A stretch of DNA of 64,000 nucleotides. It comes from Paramecium tetraurelia (lineage: Eukaryota; Ciliophora; Oligohymenophorea; Peniculida; Parameciidae). Location: assembly GCF_000165425.1 (NCBI RefSeq), contig NW_001798961.1:186001-250000 (forward strand). The letters are read 5' to 3'. The position numbers and the translations under genes were made by a program. Positions within the stretch are counted from its first letter, which is position 1. Each line of letters opens with the position of its first letter. Shown piece by piece: positions 12,008 to 25,255 of this stretch. The notes below the pieces were generated by a model, which saw only the letters and a program-made list of their open reading frames with translations, made no database searches and was not told the origin of the DNA.

Positions 12008-13578
12008 TCAAAAATACTTCTTGTATAGCCATCCAGCTATTCCACAAGTAGCCAGTAATACCCCTGCTATCTTTAGATTTTTGTAAGGGTCAGCTTTTAC
12101 AGATTCTTCTGTTGTTTCAAATTAAACTTTTGATTTACTTAATTATTATGATTTCCTGTTTATGATGATAGTAGAATCTTAGATTATTGACTATTATTAA
12201 ACTAGTGAAGGTATTTCATCGCTATCATTCAACTCAGTATCCTTTTCTTTAATATCCTCATCTACTTGCTATTATTCATAAATGCTTTGAAATTCTTCTT
12301 TCAAAGTCATTACACCCATTCTATTGAAACTCTAATCTGAGGATTCGGATGCAAAAGAATACTTATTTTTCTAATGTTTCTTTCTGCCACTATAATTTTC
12401 CCAATTCTTCTCTGAATTCTTACTACTTATGATTGGCACTGCTGATTTATAATACCATGGCTATTTATGGGATCTCTGTTCAGGACGTTTATCATCCTCA
12501 TCTGAAGAGGAATGTTTCACCTCATCTTCTTCATTAAATTCAGAGAAAGCCCTGAGATCATCCTCCTGTGACGAGAGCTGTCTCCTTTTGATCTATTTCT
12601 CTCCCAAATTCTGGTGTGTTTTAAATCTGAATCCTCCTGATGTCAATACAGGATCAACTTTTTCTACTTCCTGCTATCTAGGTGAATTCAAACTGGGATC
12701 TATCATATTAATTTATGCTAATTCTTGTCTGATGGTGATTATTTATTAAATACTTTCAGCCACCTGTTAATCAATATTTTGTTCTTACATTTCTAAATTT
12801 TTGTACAACTCATTGAGGTGCTCAAAATGAATTTAATTATGTTATACATGTATCTTCCAATTATGAATAATTACTAATAAAATTCTCAAGTTTATTTTTC
12901 CTGTTTTAACTTACTGTTCCACTTTATTTTAACTGTCTCAAGTCATTAATTATTTTTAATTATTTGTTTATTCGATAATTTAGATTCATCCCATGTTGTT
13001 GCATCTCATTCAAGGTAGATATATTGTTATCATAAGTAGAATGAGCCTAGAAATCTAATATTCATCCATTTTACTTTAGAATAGCGACATTTTAATTAAT
13101 CGTTTTGCTATCTCAGAGATTCAGCAATCTTCGTAAACTCACGATTCTCTTCTTATAACAGTGCACATTTCTCCTTACACATCTATATTCCATCATTCAG
13201 ATCTTCAAATTAATGTTAAATTGATTCTTTTTTATTAAGACTCTCTATAAGCTTTTCTATCTTCGACAACTCTTATTCTCTTTAATCTAGTTTCAAAAGC
13301 AATTACTCCCTTTGCTCTTTGAGTCGATCCAAATTTGCAATCTTTGACTGCTATTATGACTCTTTCTACATGATTTCTTGACTTGATATTAACACTTGTG
13401 AACTAATTAAAGTCTTCTGATTTTCATTTTATTAAAACCTACTAGAGTAAATTTTAATAAACTATTTCAACATCTCATCAAATGATTGGTTTGAATTATG
13501 TATCTATCCATGCTTATTATTATATATTGTTAGTAATTAAACTAATTCATGCTACTAGCTTAAACTTAGGTGATTCAT
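12008..13578 (-). CDS. Tail-anchored coiled-coil protein
   Basis: ATG 13576-13578 to TGA 12008-12010, about 500 aa. The middle is a long coiled coil (DRLKEQREQLLLKLDQREQE). An acidic, Ser-rich stretch follows, and the last 30 residues hold one membrane segment, LKIAGVLLATCGIAGWLY, followed by KKYF, a tail-anchor arrangement. A 28-nt intron (GTAAAA...CTAG) was identified; another near 12,880 is likely but was not fixed. Likely a membrane-bound tether or scaffold on the ER, mitochondrion or another organelle. No specific family recognised. Confidence 0.6.
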
Positions 13579-14144
13579 TTATTAATTATTTTATTATTCA
13601 ATTATACAGAAAATCTCAATAATTAATACTCATTCGTAATTAGTTTATGATTATTATTCTAATTTCAAATTATAACTATTCTTCAAAAAGTAATTATTGA
13701 ATCAAATCTACTAATTTCTTTCAGTAGATTAAAAATGTTAAGTATTTGCAATAATTTTAATTAATACTTTAATAATTGAATCTAAACTCTATTATAAATC
13801 ATTATCATTGTCAAACTATGATAGTGATTCTAGAGTTGTAAAGACTTTCACCTACATTAATGAATTTTCCTTTAATGATCCACCTCATTTGACTAAGAAT
13901 ATGATATTCAAATTAAAGAAATTGGTTATCAGATTCATTTTACCATTAATTTTCACAAAATCAAAGAACAATATTTACCTTTTTTCTTATATCTGCATTT
14001 TCTATATTTTCTAATTGACATAAGTTATTTCAAACGTATTCTATATAGACATCATCATAGTATTTATAAAGGATATTTGTAATAATATTATTATAACATA
14101 TTGATACCTTAGCAATTAACTTTACATATATATATTATAATAGA
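13579..14144 (+). other. Spacer with possible small gene or gene remnant
   Basis: AT-rich. A plus-strand frame (about 13,735-14,105) reads SNYDSDSRVVKTFTYINEF followed by basic and hydrophobic residues to TGA near 14,105. It is open under the ciliate code but has no good ATG in frame. It may be the exon of a small gene or a remnant. Nothing else seen. Confidence 0.25.
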
Positions 14145-15572
14145 TCATATCTTGCGAATCTCAAATAGCTAAACTTTACTGTTTTGTTTATATTGGAGGA
14201 GAGGATCAACATTTTAAGGATCTTTAATATGGAATGGTAATTCTGAGTAATATGTAATGGCCATTTTATATTCTCTACATAAATCTTGAACCTTTTCTTT
14301 CTCTTGCAATTCCAACAATTAAGAAAGATCACTATAAATTAAAATCAATCTTCCTTTAGTAGAATCCAATGATTCAATTTACAAGTATCTGTTAGCAAAC
14401 TCAAAGATTGACTTCAACATTATCCCTTCTGGATCTGTGACTGTATTTTCTATTAAATCGTCAACACGTAATTTAGATGCTTAGATCCACGGTGGATTAG
14501 CAATAATCAGATTAAATTTGGCAGGGTATCTAGAAATTGATGATGATTACTTACTTGAAAACAGTCAACTAATACTATAAGGTTTCAATGTCTGTGATAT
14601 CTCCTTGTTCTGCAGTATAATTCTTATATTCCAAACATTATGCATTGATTTTTGCAGATTTAACTGCATTCTCAACGTTGTCTAATGAATAGATATTGAT
14701 TTCTTTGTCTTTAAAGCTTCTCAATAGGATATCATTTGCTATGAATCCAAGCACTCCAGTTCCACAACCCAAATCAATCACATTGTAGAGGGAAGAATGA
14801 GTCCTATAAGAAATGGTTATCAATATTACACATCATGTATTTTAACTAATTTCTGCATATAGGAATGGAACAAGACCTAATATTGTCTTTGAGTGGGAGG
14901 GAAAACACCATATAATGCATAGATTTTTTTATAGTTCAAAAATTCTATTGCCACTCCTTCTTTTTCGTAATTATAAGCAGTTACAATCCCCTGATAAGCA
15001 CTAAAAGGTAATAAGTAATTGTATTTGCGATATCCCAATTGACTGATGTTATTTGGTTGTTCTTCCAAGTGATATTTCAAATCTCCACATTCAGGTAATG
15101 TGCCTTGTATTCTTACTTCTCCATTGTAGCTCACAATGAGACACATCCTTGAAAGCATAAGTTTTTATTGATTCTGAATATGCCTATAGAGATTAAATAT
15201 GTCTTTGGGGCCTTTGCATTTTGAGAATGGATTGCGAGGTCTTTTGGGTGTTCCAAAAAATTACAAATCGATTTACTTTTTGGTTGCTTAGTAAATCTCG
15301 ATTGCATTCCTTAAATGCATCTTATCGCAATCGAATATAATCAACGAATTCATATCCTTTTTAAAAAGACTCTTAATGAAGTTGGATCCAACTCCGTCCT
15401 CCAAGAAATATGCATTGGCGATGATTTCTAATTGTTTTTATTTTAGGTATGGATTCCTTGTCATTTTTAGTAACCCATAGTTTGTATCAAATAGTCCATC
15501 TTGATAGTGAATGTTGACTGGCTCTATTTTAATTAAGGAACAAAAATATAGCCTTGAGAATCTATTAATCAT
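14145..15572 (-). CDS. Class I SAM-dependent methyltransferase with NPPW motif
   Basis: ATG 15570-15572 to TGA 14145-14147, roughly 450 aa with introns (one is 26 nt, GTAATA...ATAG). A novel N-terminal domain of about 200 residues is followed by motif I, VIDLGCGTGVLGFIA, an acidic motif II region (NIYSLDNVENAVKSAKINA), and the catalytic-type motif LIIANPPWI. NPPY/NPPW occurs in enzymes that methylate an amide or exocyclic amine (N6-adenine, Gln). A C-terminal strand GRLILIYSDLSQLLEL completes the fold. The basic N-terminus MINRFSRLYF could be an organelle signal. The substrate (RNA, DNA or protein) is not decidable from sequence. Confidence 0.7.
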
Positions 15573-15953
15573 AAATAAATTATTTAATATACCACTACTT
15601 ACAACAAGTGAAACTAAAACTAAGATATAAAAACTCTTTTGCAGAGAAGTATGCTCTTATAAACTGAAACAAATTAACATGTTTGATTTCGAATGCAAAA
15701 TTAAATTATCATAAATAATTTTGTACAAAAAAATATTTGTTACGCATTATTGAGTTTAAAACATCATCCCATTATATTTTATATTTCAAACCCTCCCTAA
15801 TTCAAGAATAAATATATTAGCCTATTAGTGTGTCTTGGGAAGAAACTTAAGGAATATTACTTTGCATTTTCAAACTTTAAACTCAGATATTTTGATTAAA
15901 ATTTGGATAAATATTTTTATTATATCAATAATCACTTAGGAAACTTAGTTTAA
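15573..15953. other. Intergenic region between divergent genes
   Basis: 380 bp of AT-rich sequence between the starts of the methyltransferase (minus) and the next plus-strand gene, so it probably holds both promoters. No specific motif or RNA gene recognised. Confidence 0.35.
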
Positions 15954-16265
15954 ATGAATATTTAAGCGTATCCAATAGCAATCACAAGTCAAAAAGTCTT
16001 GAAGACTAAAGGAGACAGTTCAGAAAATGTGATACCCGATTCTGATCAGGAAGATAACTTGTAGAGTCCCTTTTTAAAAGAAACTCCAACCTCTTCATCC
16101 AAACCTCTCAAACATATACGGTTTAGCGGAACCAATCAATTATGCTATTTTCCCAAAAATGGCAAAAAAGATCTCTCACCATCACCAACCAGAAAAAGCC
16201 ATCAATCTATTCAATCAATACTCAAAAACAAAGAGAAAGTATTTTTCTTCACCCAAGAAAAATGA
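15954..16265 (+). CDS. Small hypothetical protein, 103 aa
   Basis: Single exon, ATG 15954 to TGA 16263-16265. Polar, Ser/Lys-rich and probably disordered, no membrane segment. It contains KHIRF followed by SGTNQLCYFPKN; K-x-I-x-F fits the docking pattern for protein phosphatase 1, so it could be a small PP1 regulator. That is inference from one short motif. Two in-frame Gln codons are TAA or TAG. Confidence 0.55.
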
Positions 16266-16450
16266 TTTATAGTTATGTAAAAACTGATTTTCATTATTTG
16301 ACTAAACTTGACTTCTACATTGAAATTTAGGTTAAATATAAAAAATCAATAAATTAGGGAAATATTTAGAATTGGCATTTTAATAATTATTATAAATTAT
16401 ATTAAAAAAATGCAGAAATAATAAAATAAAAGACTTAGTTGAATATTGTG

Positions 16451-18231
16451 TCATCCTTACATAGATTTTTTGACAAGTTTCCTATTGTTTGGAATGGAGG
16501 ATTAATCTGACCTGATCAAGTTGTCATCTTCTTCAGACTAGTTTAATAAATAATGAGTATTACCATTTAAGAATTCTTTAACTATAAAAATATTGAGGAT
16601 GTTTAAAGCTCTTAACGAAAAGCATTCTAATAATTAAGGACTATTATTACTTATTTCATTACCAAAAGACAAGTGCCCAATTAAACAGGAGTTAAACACT
16701 CTTTTAGTTGTTCCCACATTTAATCCACTTTATTGGCTTCGCCCTGTATTATTTTTAGCTGAACTTTAATGTTCTATATAGAGCTAGAATGACTAGAATA
16801 ATAAATTTACTCAGATATTGTATTTCTGACACTTTACAATTTAGATTTCATTCTCTTTACTTTAACAATCTGTTCTGGCTTGATTTCTGTCTTCTTAAAT
16901 ACATCCTTCATCCAGTCAGTATAATCACTAATATAAGATCTTTAGTACTCAGGTTGTTGAGCAAAGAAATCTTTGTCTTGTTCTAATGCATAAATAAGGT
17001 ATTTGGTTTGTATTGGCAAACACACTTCAACCATGGAGTCAAAGTATTGTCTTGCAGCATCATTTCGTTCTTAACTGTTTGAATTTGTTCTATATCTCAA
17101 GGCATCTAGGACCATTGCTATTTCAAAATTATCCTTATTTTTGAGTAAACAAGTTTCTAATTTATCAAATAATTATTATTATTAATCTAAAAAAGTTTGA
17201 AACTAGATTTTGCACATTAATATACTTTCTCTTAAAATTTGTTGCAAATTTCAGTGTATTTAGTTTGATTTCGATTTGATTCTTTAACTTTGTCCAACTC
17301 ATCCTAAAGCTCTTTCACTTTGGTTTCCAATAATTCATAATAAATTTTCTTTCTTGCCCTTGAATTTTTTGCAGATTCTCTGTTCTTGGCCAACTTTTAC
17401 TGTACAGGGTCCATGTTACCATCAGGACTCAATTGACTTGACTATAATTCATTGGAGGAAACATCGAAATGATCCCTTGAAATTATGGGTGATTTCCTCT
17501 AAAGTTTTTGTTGACTCTTCCTATATGTATAATTTTCGTATTTTACGATAATCTGGGGGATGATTTAGTAGCGAAATCAACTTTTTTTTAGGTCTATTCA
17601 ACCAATTGAGTAATCTTATTTGTATATATGCTCTTGGCTTGATTCACATTAAACAAATTCTTATTCTCCTAGATAATGTTGGAGTTTAAAAGTAGTTTAA
17701 CTTCGGGTTTAAACTTTGAACTTATCTACTCGCCTGATTCTAAACAAATTTAGATTTGCAATCTACCTATTTTCAAGTCGAATTCATGAGATGATTATTA
17801 GCTGCTTTTCATTCCACTATCCAATGATGGTGCCTTGTGTTCTTTTGAATCCTCTTAAATTTTAGGTTGTATATTCAATCTGTCAATCCCAATCTCTTCG
17901 AATTACATCTCGAAATCACCGCTGCTCCTAAAAAATACTCCCTTTTATATTTAAGGTTCCTGATATTCGTAGATTTAAATTGGAGCAGCCACATCTTCTA
18001 AACCAACAGAAGATCGGTATTACTCATTTTAAACTATAAACCCAGAATTCTATGCAAAACTTCCCCCTCCATTTCCACCAAAACTTTGATTGTCCTAATG
18101 CAATTTGCCAAAACTTGCTCCTAAACTAATGGGTATAATCATCAACTTCATTACTTGTCATTAAAACTACCGAATCCACTTTAATTTTGCTGAGAAATTT
18201 CACTTCTATTTTAGACAAAGAAATCGCTCAT
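16451..18231 (-). CDS. bZIP transcription factor
   Basis: ATG 18229-18231 to TGA 16451-16453, about 560 aa. The N-terminal half is Gly/Ser/Asn-rich and low-complexity after a 29-nt intron (GTAATG...TTAG). In the middle is a clear basic region, KLAKNRESAKNSRARKK, matching the bZIP N-x7-R DNA-contact pattern. A leucine zipper follows (YELLETKVKELQDELDKV). The C-terminal part is helical (DAARQYFDSMVEVCLP). It should bind DNA as a dimer in the nucleus. Target genes unknown. The basic region is diagnostic, so the family call is strong. Confidence 0.8.
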
Positions 18232-18524
18232 TTCAATTATAAATATTTATTAATTAAAGAATTCTAACAAAATTCAACCAACTTAGCATATTAATACTAT
18301 TTGGATCAAGCAAGATCTTTTGCAACTACATCTTGTTATTGAAAACCTTACTCTTAAGAAATACCAAATACTAAATACCTAAAATATGGTCATCTCTATA
18401 TAAATGAAACTCAAAACTTACTCTTTTTAATGTTTTCTTGACATCATACTAGAATTTGTAAGGGATAATCAAATGGAAGTCCTTCTAAATTATGCTTATA
18501 ATATGAAATATATATTATCATTAT

Positions 18525-18903
18525 TCATGAAAAAAAAGTAGTTGTTACTTCAACCTCCTTATTGTTTGAAGTCTTGATACTTTCTGTTTTTTAGGTTTTG
18601 CTCAAAGAATTGTTAAAGTCAATTAGATTTTGTAATCTCTCTATTTGTTTCTTCTTTTCCTAAGAATACATTTTTCATTATAACTTCTCTAATTTATGCT
18701 TTCTACTCCTGATTGAATTTCTTATGCTTCTCATTTCTCAATTTGATGTATTCCTCTTTTCGTTTTTATTTAGCCCCAAACATCCCAGTCAAATACTCCT
18801 TTCTCTCCTTTTCATCAAAAACAGCTGCCATCTTTGTCCTGCTAATCTATTTGAATTAGTTTTTCTTTGTTGAAAAATTTCTTTTGTTGTTTTTCTTCCC
18901 CAT
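18525..18903 (-). CDS. NOL12/Rrp17-like ribosomal RNA processing protein
   Basis: ATG 18901-18903; with a 25-nt intron (GTTATA...TTAG) the protein is about 117 aa to TGA 18525-18527. After a basic N-terminus (MGKKNNKRN), MAAVFDEKERKEYLTGMFGAKQKRKEEY matches the NOL12/Nop25/Rrp17 signature (FDE..R.EYLTGF.KRK), followed by a long basic helix. The family acts in pre-rRNA processing in the nucleolus. The 3' end is uncertain: coding-like sequence continues in another frame down to about 18,233, so an extra exon is possible. The gene lies 28 bp from the DYRK stop. Confidence 0.65.
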
Positions 18904-18931
18904 ATTAAAAAAATAAATTATATAATAATTG

Positions 18932-20893
<1,962 letters not shown>

Positions 20894-21444
20894 CAAAACT
20901 ACTGGTCTTCTTTTTTAAATCTTAGCCTTTGTGAATAATACTAGCCTTAGTTTTAGATTAATTGCACGTCAGGTTCAATAAGCTTAACTATTATTTCATA
21001 CTTGTTTCACTTTTTTAATGATTATTAAAGTAATTTAATTCAAGAGTAAAATTAATTGAATAATAGATTTAATTAATTATGCGATCGTATCTACACTTTA
21101 ATTCCTAGGAAATCAAAAAATAAATCAAACTCTCCATTAACAATAATATAATTAATCAATAATCTTATCCAGATAATCTCGTGTGTAAAGAAGTGAGCAA
21201 TTCCCTTATTTTTATATGCAATTATTAATTCAAGTCTAATTACAATTTGTTAATTAAGTTTTCAATGTGATTTTCACATTCTACATTTATTTATAAATTC
21301 ATTATTCCTTTTCTTAATTAATTTTAGCTCTTCAATTAAATAGTTTTAGTTTTAAATGAAATGACAAATCTGAATATTGAAGAAATCAATATATATCATA
21401 TACATTTCTTAATCCAATTTGTGTATATCTTTTAATATAATTTC
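20894..21444. other. Intergenic region
   Basis: About 550 bp of strongly AT-rich sequence upstream of the DYRK gene (minus) and the next plus-strand ORF. No gene or RNA element recognised. Confidence 0.35.
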
Positions 21445-22049
21445 ATGAATCAAATATCAAAAAGAGAATTTACTTTAGAGAATCTTTTAATTAAAACAAA
21501 TAGATCATCGTATCCTAATAGATTATTATTAAAACAAATGATAATTGTTTCATCATTTCTACATTATGGATTTAGAAATGAAATTAAAAACTAATTCATT
21601 TTTTTTAATTATTTGATCAGGAATTTAAATGCAATTTAACACCATAATTTGAAGTAGAGAGTTAGAATTGATGCATGGCTGATTATTTGTTATAAATATT
21701 TATTGATATGGGTAAAAAATTTATATATATGATTTAATGGTAGTTTAGAATATTCTTTTTGAAATTTCATTTTTGAATTGTTCTAGATCATTCAAGAAAA
21801 ATCTAGATCTTTTAATCTGGTTGATTAAGAACACAATAGGAAATTCAATTAGAATTAATTTAATGTTCCCATTTGTTAGTAATATATTTAGATCAGACCT
21901 CCCACTTTTCATTTTTGATGATATCTTTGTTCCAGGACCAGGGATCAGAGTGGGAGTACCAAGACCACCTTACACAAATCAATAGTTTAGAGATCAAGTT
22001 CCCAAGGTACATATAAGTGAATCATAAGTAGCCACCCAATTTGTAGAAA
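21445..22049 (+). CDS. Candidate coding region, possibly N-terminal extension of the CHIP gene
   Basis: From ATG 21445 a plus-strand frame (MNQISKREFTLENLLIKTN) is open except for a putative 38-nt intron near 21,712. It continues through FIFDDIFVPGPGIRVGVPRP and, after a 22-nt intron (GTACAT...TAAG), enters the CHIP frame without a stop (PKQPPNLQKM). It is either a separate gene with an unresolved end or an unusual N-terminal extension of the ligase. No domain recognised. Its T-rich composition makes chance openness possible. Confidence 0.35.
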
Positions 22050-22968
22050 ATGCAAAGTGTGAAAAAATCACTCGCCGATTACTCAGAGACATAGGGACAA
22101 TATTGGTGCATATTGGGGGACATGTCATTTGAAAAGGGAGATTATACGAAGGCAATTTAATATTATGACAGAGCCATTGAATTGACAGATGGCACAGAAA
22201 GTTCTTTTTTCAGATCAAGAGGTTTGGCCTATAAAAAGTTGGGGAATTTAGAACAGGTAAAAGCATTAATGTATATATCCATAGGCGTATAAAGACGCAA
22301 TTATGGCAATTGAGTTGGATGATAAAAATATCAAGGCTCATTTATTGTGTGGATAAGTATTGGCAGAAAGAGGGAAGTCGCAGGATAACACTCATGATAT
22401 CGAGACAGCTATTAATAGATTGACAAAGGCCAGAACTTTATGTGCAGGATAGAAGAAACAATATTATGAGGATGAATTGAGTAAGTACATCTACAGAGCA
22501 AAAAAGTTACTTTGGTACAAGAACAAAGAGTTGGAGAATCAGAAAAAGAGATAAGCGATTGATAATTATACAAAGTATTTAAAATAAAGAGAAGACATGA
22601 ATGAGGAGGAAAGATAGAAGGAAATTCATGCATTTATTAATTCTATTGGAAATCCGGATTAAAAATAGAATTACGATATTCCAAGTTATTTGATATGCAA
22701 AATCACATTTGTAAATATAGTTTTTCTATTGAAATAGGAAATTATGGAGAACCCAGTAGTTACAGATGCAGGTTAAACATATGAGAGAGATATGTTAATT
22801 GAAGCAATCTAGAAAAATGGCCCAGTTGATCCTTGTACAAGGTAACCTATAAGTGGAGAGTTTTATCCAAACCATAATATCAAACAAGCAACGTAGGATT
22901 TCCTACTTAACAACCCATGGGCTTTTGAGTTTTAATCTGGGGAAAACTATGCAGATATAGAATTTTGA
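22050..22968 (+). CDS. STUB1: CHIP/STUB1-like TPR and U-box ubiquitin ligase
   Basis: ATG 22050 to TGA 22966-22968, 287 aa, introns 22257-22284 and 22711-22737. Residues about 15-130 form TPR repeats (FEKGDYTKAIQYYDRAIEL, AYKDAIMAIELDDKNIKAHL), followed by a charged helical linker. The C-terminal U-box begins CKITFEIMENPVVTDAGQTY and continues DPCTRQPISGEFYPN. Order and length match CHIP, the cochaperone that binds Hsp70/Hsp90 C-termini through TPRs and ubiquitinates their clients. Cytosolic. The first Met used here gives the usual CHIP length; an in-frame upstream extension exists (see preceding entry). Confidence 0.88.
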
Positions 22969-23013
22969 TTATAATTTATTATCCATTATAATCCTTTTTT
23001 AATATCTTATTTT

Positions 23014-23945
23014 ATGAGGGTATCTATATTGATATTGGCACTTTTGACAGTTGGGACCATGGTAAAAAATAATGTATTATTAGCTGAATTAAAATAAGAA
23101 GCATTTGAAGAATAATCATTTTTCGGATAACAATGATACTTCTTGAGCAAAAAGGAAATTGAGGACGTTGTTAATAGATAAAAGGGTTAAGTCTAAATTG
23201 ACGCTACATTTTCCAAGTTTCAAGCCAGAATTGAGAAGGAGAATAAAGTATTAAATAGACAAAATGAAATCTAAGATGATCTATAATATTTAATAGTTAA
23301 TTTCTATAGCATTTTTTAAATTAATTGACTACTTTATATGGGCGATTGATTCAGACTAGATTGAAAGAAATAAATATACATATTGGCAAAAGAGGATTTG
23401 AAATATAATTGGGAATGGATTGATGAGGGCAGAAAGTGATTGGATAAGGAATTGGAATTGCTTAATTAGCTAATTAAACATTTTTAAGTGGCAATTTTTA
23501 TGCGGACACAAATGGTAATGATGGTGATAGTGAAAATGTTGATAATGGATAATCTGCATAAGTGAAGTAGATTTGATTTAAAGTTAGGGACAAATTGGAA
23601 ATGATAGGAATAGAGTAATTGATTGATTATACACCAATAAAAGAAGTATTTCATGCATATGGGCATCCTCAGAAGAAGAGGGAAACAATGCAAATCAAGA
23701 GGGAGATCATTAAGATACAAATAATAGAGAAGATGCACAATTAATCAAGTTTTACTATTGTAATGTTATAGCAGTTATTGTCAATATTATGAATAAAGTT
23801 TTTGGAAGTGACCATAAGATTATAAGCCAACTGAAGAAAAGGATGTGGATTGGGATTCCTTGTTGTAAAGGAATTAAGTACAGACTCAAGAGAGTCATAA
23901 TAAATTAAAGATTAGTACTCGAAAATGATTTATATATGTTGTTCC
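23014..23945 (+). pseudogene. Decayed gene with signal peptide and acidic C-terminal region
   Basis: Starts MRVSILILALLTVGT, a signal-peptide-like N-terminus. It continues YFLSKKEIEDVVNRQKGQV, EDLKYNWEWIDEGRK, LDKELELLNQLIKHF and an acidic tail (ASSEEEGNNANQEGDHQ). These blocks lie in different frames and two are interrupted by in-frame TGA (after GQQ and after GRK) where an ordinary residue would be expected. No set of short introns repairs it. Best read as a recently inactivated secreted-protein gene. Family unknown. Confidence 0.4.
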
Positions 23946-23981
23946 TTATATAATGGAGAATGGAATGTTCACATTAACAGT

Positions 23982-24053
23982 TCCGGTATAGTCTAGTGGT
24001 TAGGATATCAGGTTCTCACCCTGGGGACCCGGGTTCAATCCCCGGTATCGGAA
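23982..24053 (+). tRNA. tRNA-Glu (anticodon CUC)
   Basis: 72-nt cloverleaf: acceptor TCCGGTA pairs with TATCGGA (one G-U), discriminator A at 24053. The D-arm has GGTTAGGAT, the anticodon loop is TTCTCAC with CTC at 34-36 (reads GAG, Glu), and the T-arm is CCGGG-TTCAATC-CCCGG. The T-arm and D-arm carry the internal B and A boxes for RNA polymerase III. No intron. It is followed at once by a T-run. Confidence 0.95.
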
Positions 24054-24056
24054 TAA

Positions 24057-24062
24057 TTTTTT
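24057..24062 (+). terminator. Pol III T-run terminator of tRNA-Glu
   Basis: A run of six T directly after the tRNA 3' end, as expected for RNA polymerase III termination. A second T-run follows a few bases later. Confidence 0.7.
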
Positions 24063-24124
24063 ATTTTTTATATAATGTTAAAATGAATTAATTTCTTCTT
24101 GAAAGCTTTTGAAAATTTATTTTT

Positions 24125-25255
24125 ATGAATTAAAGTTGGAGATAAAAGTTTGAGAAAGATAAGTAGTATCCGAGACATCCAATGGCTCACAAAAATGGTA
24201 ATGCACAATTTCTATATTGAAAAGGTGGTGTTCATATGAATTAGGAGGATGATACAAAGCTATTTTAGATAGCAGGAGCAATGCTAAAATAAATTGGTAC
24301 AAAAATAGCTAAGGGAGATTTCAATTTAGCTACTATTCCAAAACCCATCTGTTTAACGGCTCCCAAAACAGCTAATGAGTGCTTGACATTGTATATTTTT
24401 AATAGCAATAAGTGATCACGACTATGCCAACATTTATCTGACAGAGGCAGCAAAGTGCAAGGATCCCCTCTAAAGAATGCAATTGGTAGTGGCAAATGAA
24501 ATTGCCTATCTACATGGGACACACACTTATTTGAGGTCACTGGCACCCATCGATCCTATGGTTGGAGAAACATGCCAAAAAGTGAAGGAGGATGGCACTG
24601 CATTTTATTGCGAATTCATCAAGGCTGACCCTCCAACAACATTATATCAAATCTATGGGGATGGGTGGTAAATCTATGGCTCGGAGGAAGTGTTAGCTGA
24701 AATTCATCCAACCATTACTTAGATTATTGGTAAAAATCTTAAACCCAAATACATAAAATTTGCAGATGGAAAAGTGTATGAAATAAAAGTGCCTGTTATG
24801 ATTATCAATGGGTTAATGAAGGGAGATCGAATTTTAAATAAATTAGATAGTTTCACAATAAAGTGTGTGTAAGACAAATTGGTTGCTCAAATCAATTTCA
24901 GTTATGTGTATGAAGGGAGTGCTTAGAAGATCAAAAACAAACTGATGTTTTGGTCTCAGTAATAGAAACCACTCTCTGATTTGGTGGATGTTAAAATAAA
25001 TAAATTAATTAATGTAATAATAATATTATTAAAAAGACTGATGAGGATGATGAAGATCAAGTGTTCACCTTATCAAAAGGCTCAGGGTCATGGTTGTCTC
25101 ATTTTGAAATGGATGGCGAAGTAGTGTGGAGAATAGATGATCCTATCTAACCATGGAAGGAACCAGCCTATATACTACCAAGTGATTCGATTTTTAGAGA
25201 GGACAAGGCACTGATGTTGAAGGGAGATGACGATGCGGCTCAAATGTATTTGTGA
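24125..25255 (+). CDS. Oxysterol-binding-related protein (short OSBP)
   Basis: ATG 24125 to TGA 25253-25255, 352 aa after introns of 27, 22 and 23 nt. It is a bare lipid-binding (ORD) domain with no PH domain. ORD features: IPKPICLTAP near the lid, LQRMQLVVANEIAYLH, the fingerprint region LAPIDPMVGETCQ (normally PFNPLLGE), and a C-terminal LPSDSIFREDKALMLKGDDD. The usual SHHPP motif is replaced by FIKADPPTTLYQ, keeping PP but losing the paired His. In this family the His pair helps bind PI4P, so ligand use may differ. Acts in sterol/lipid transfer at membrane contacts. Confidence 0.75.
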
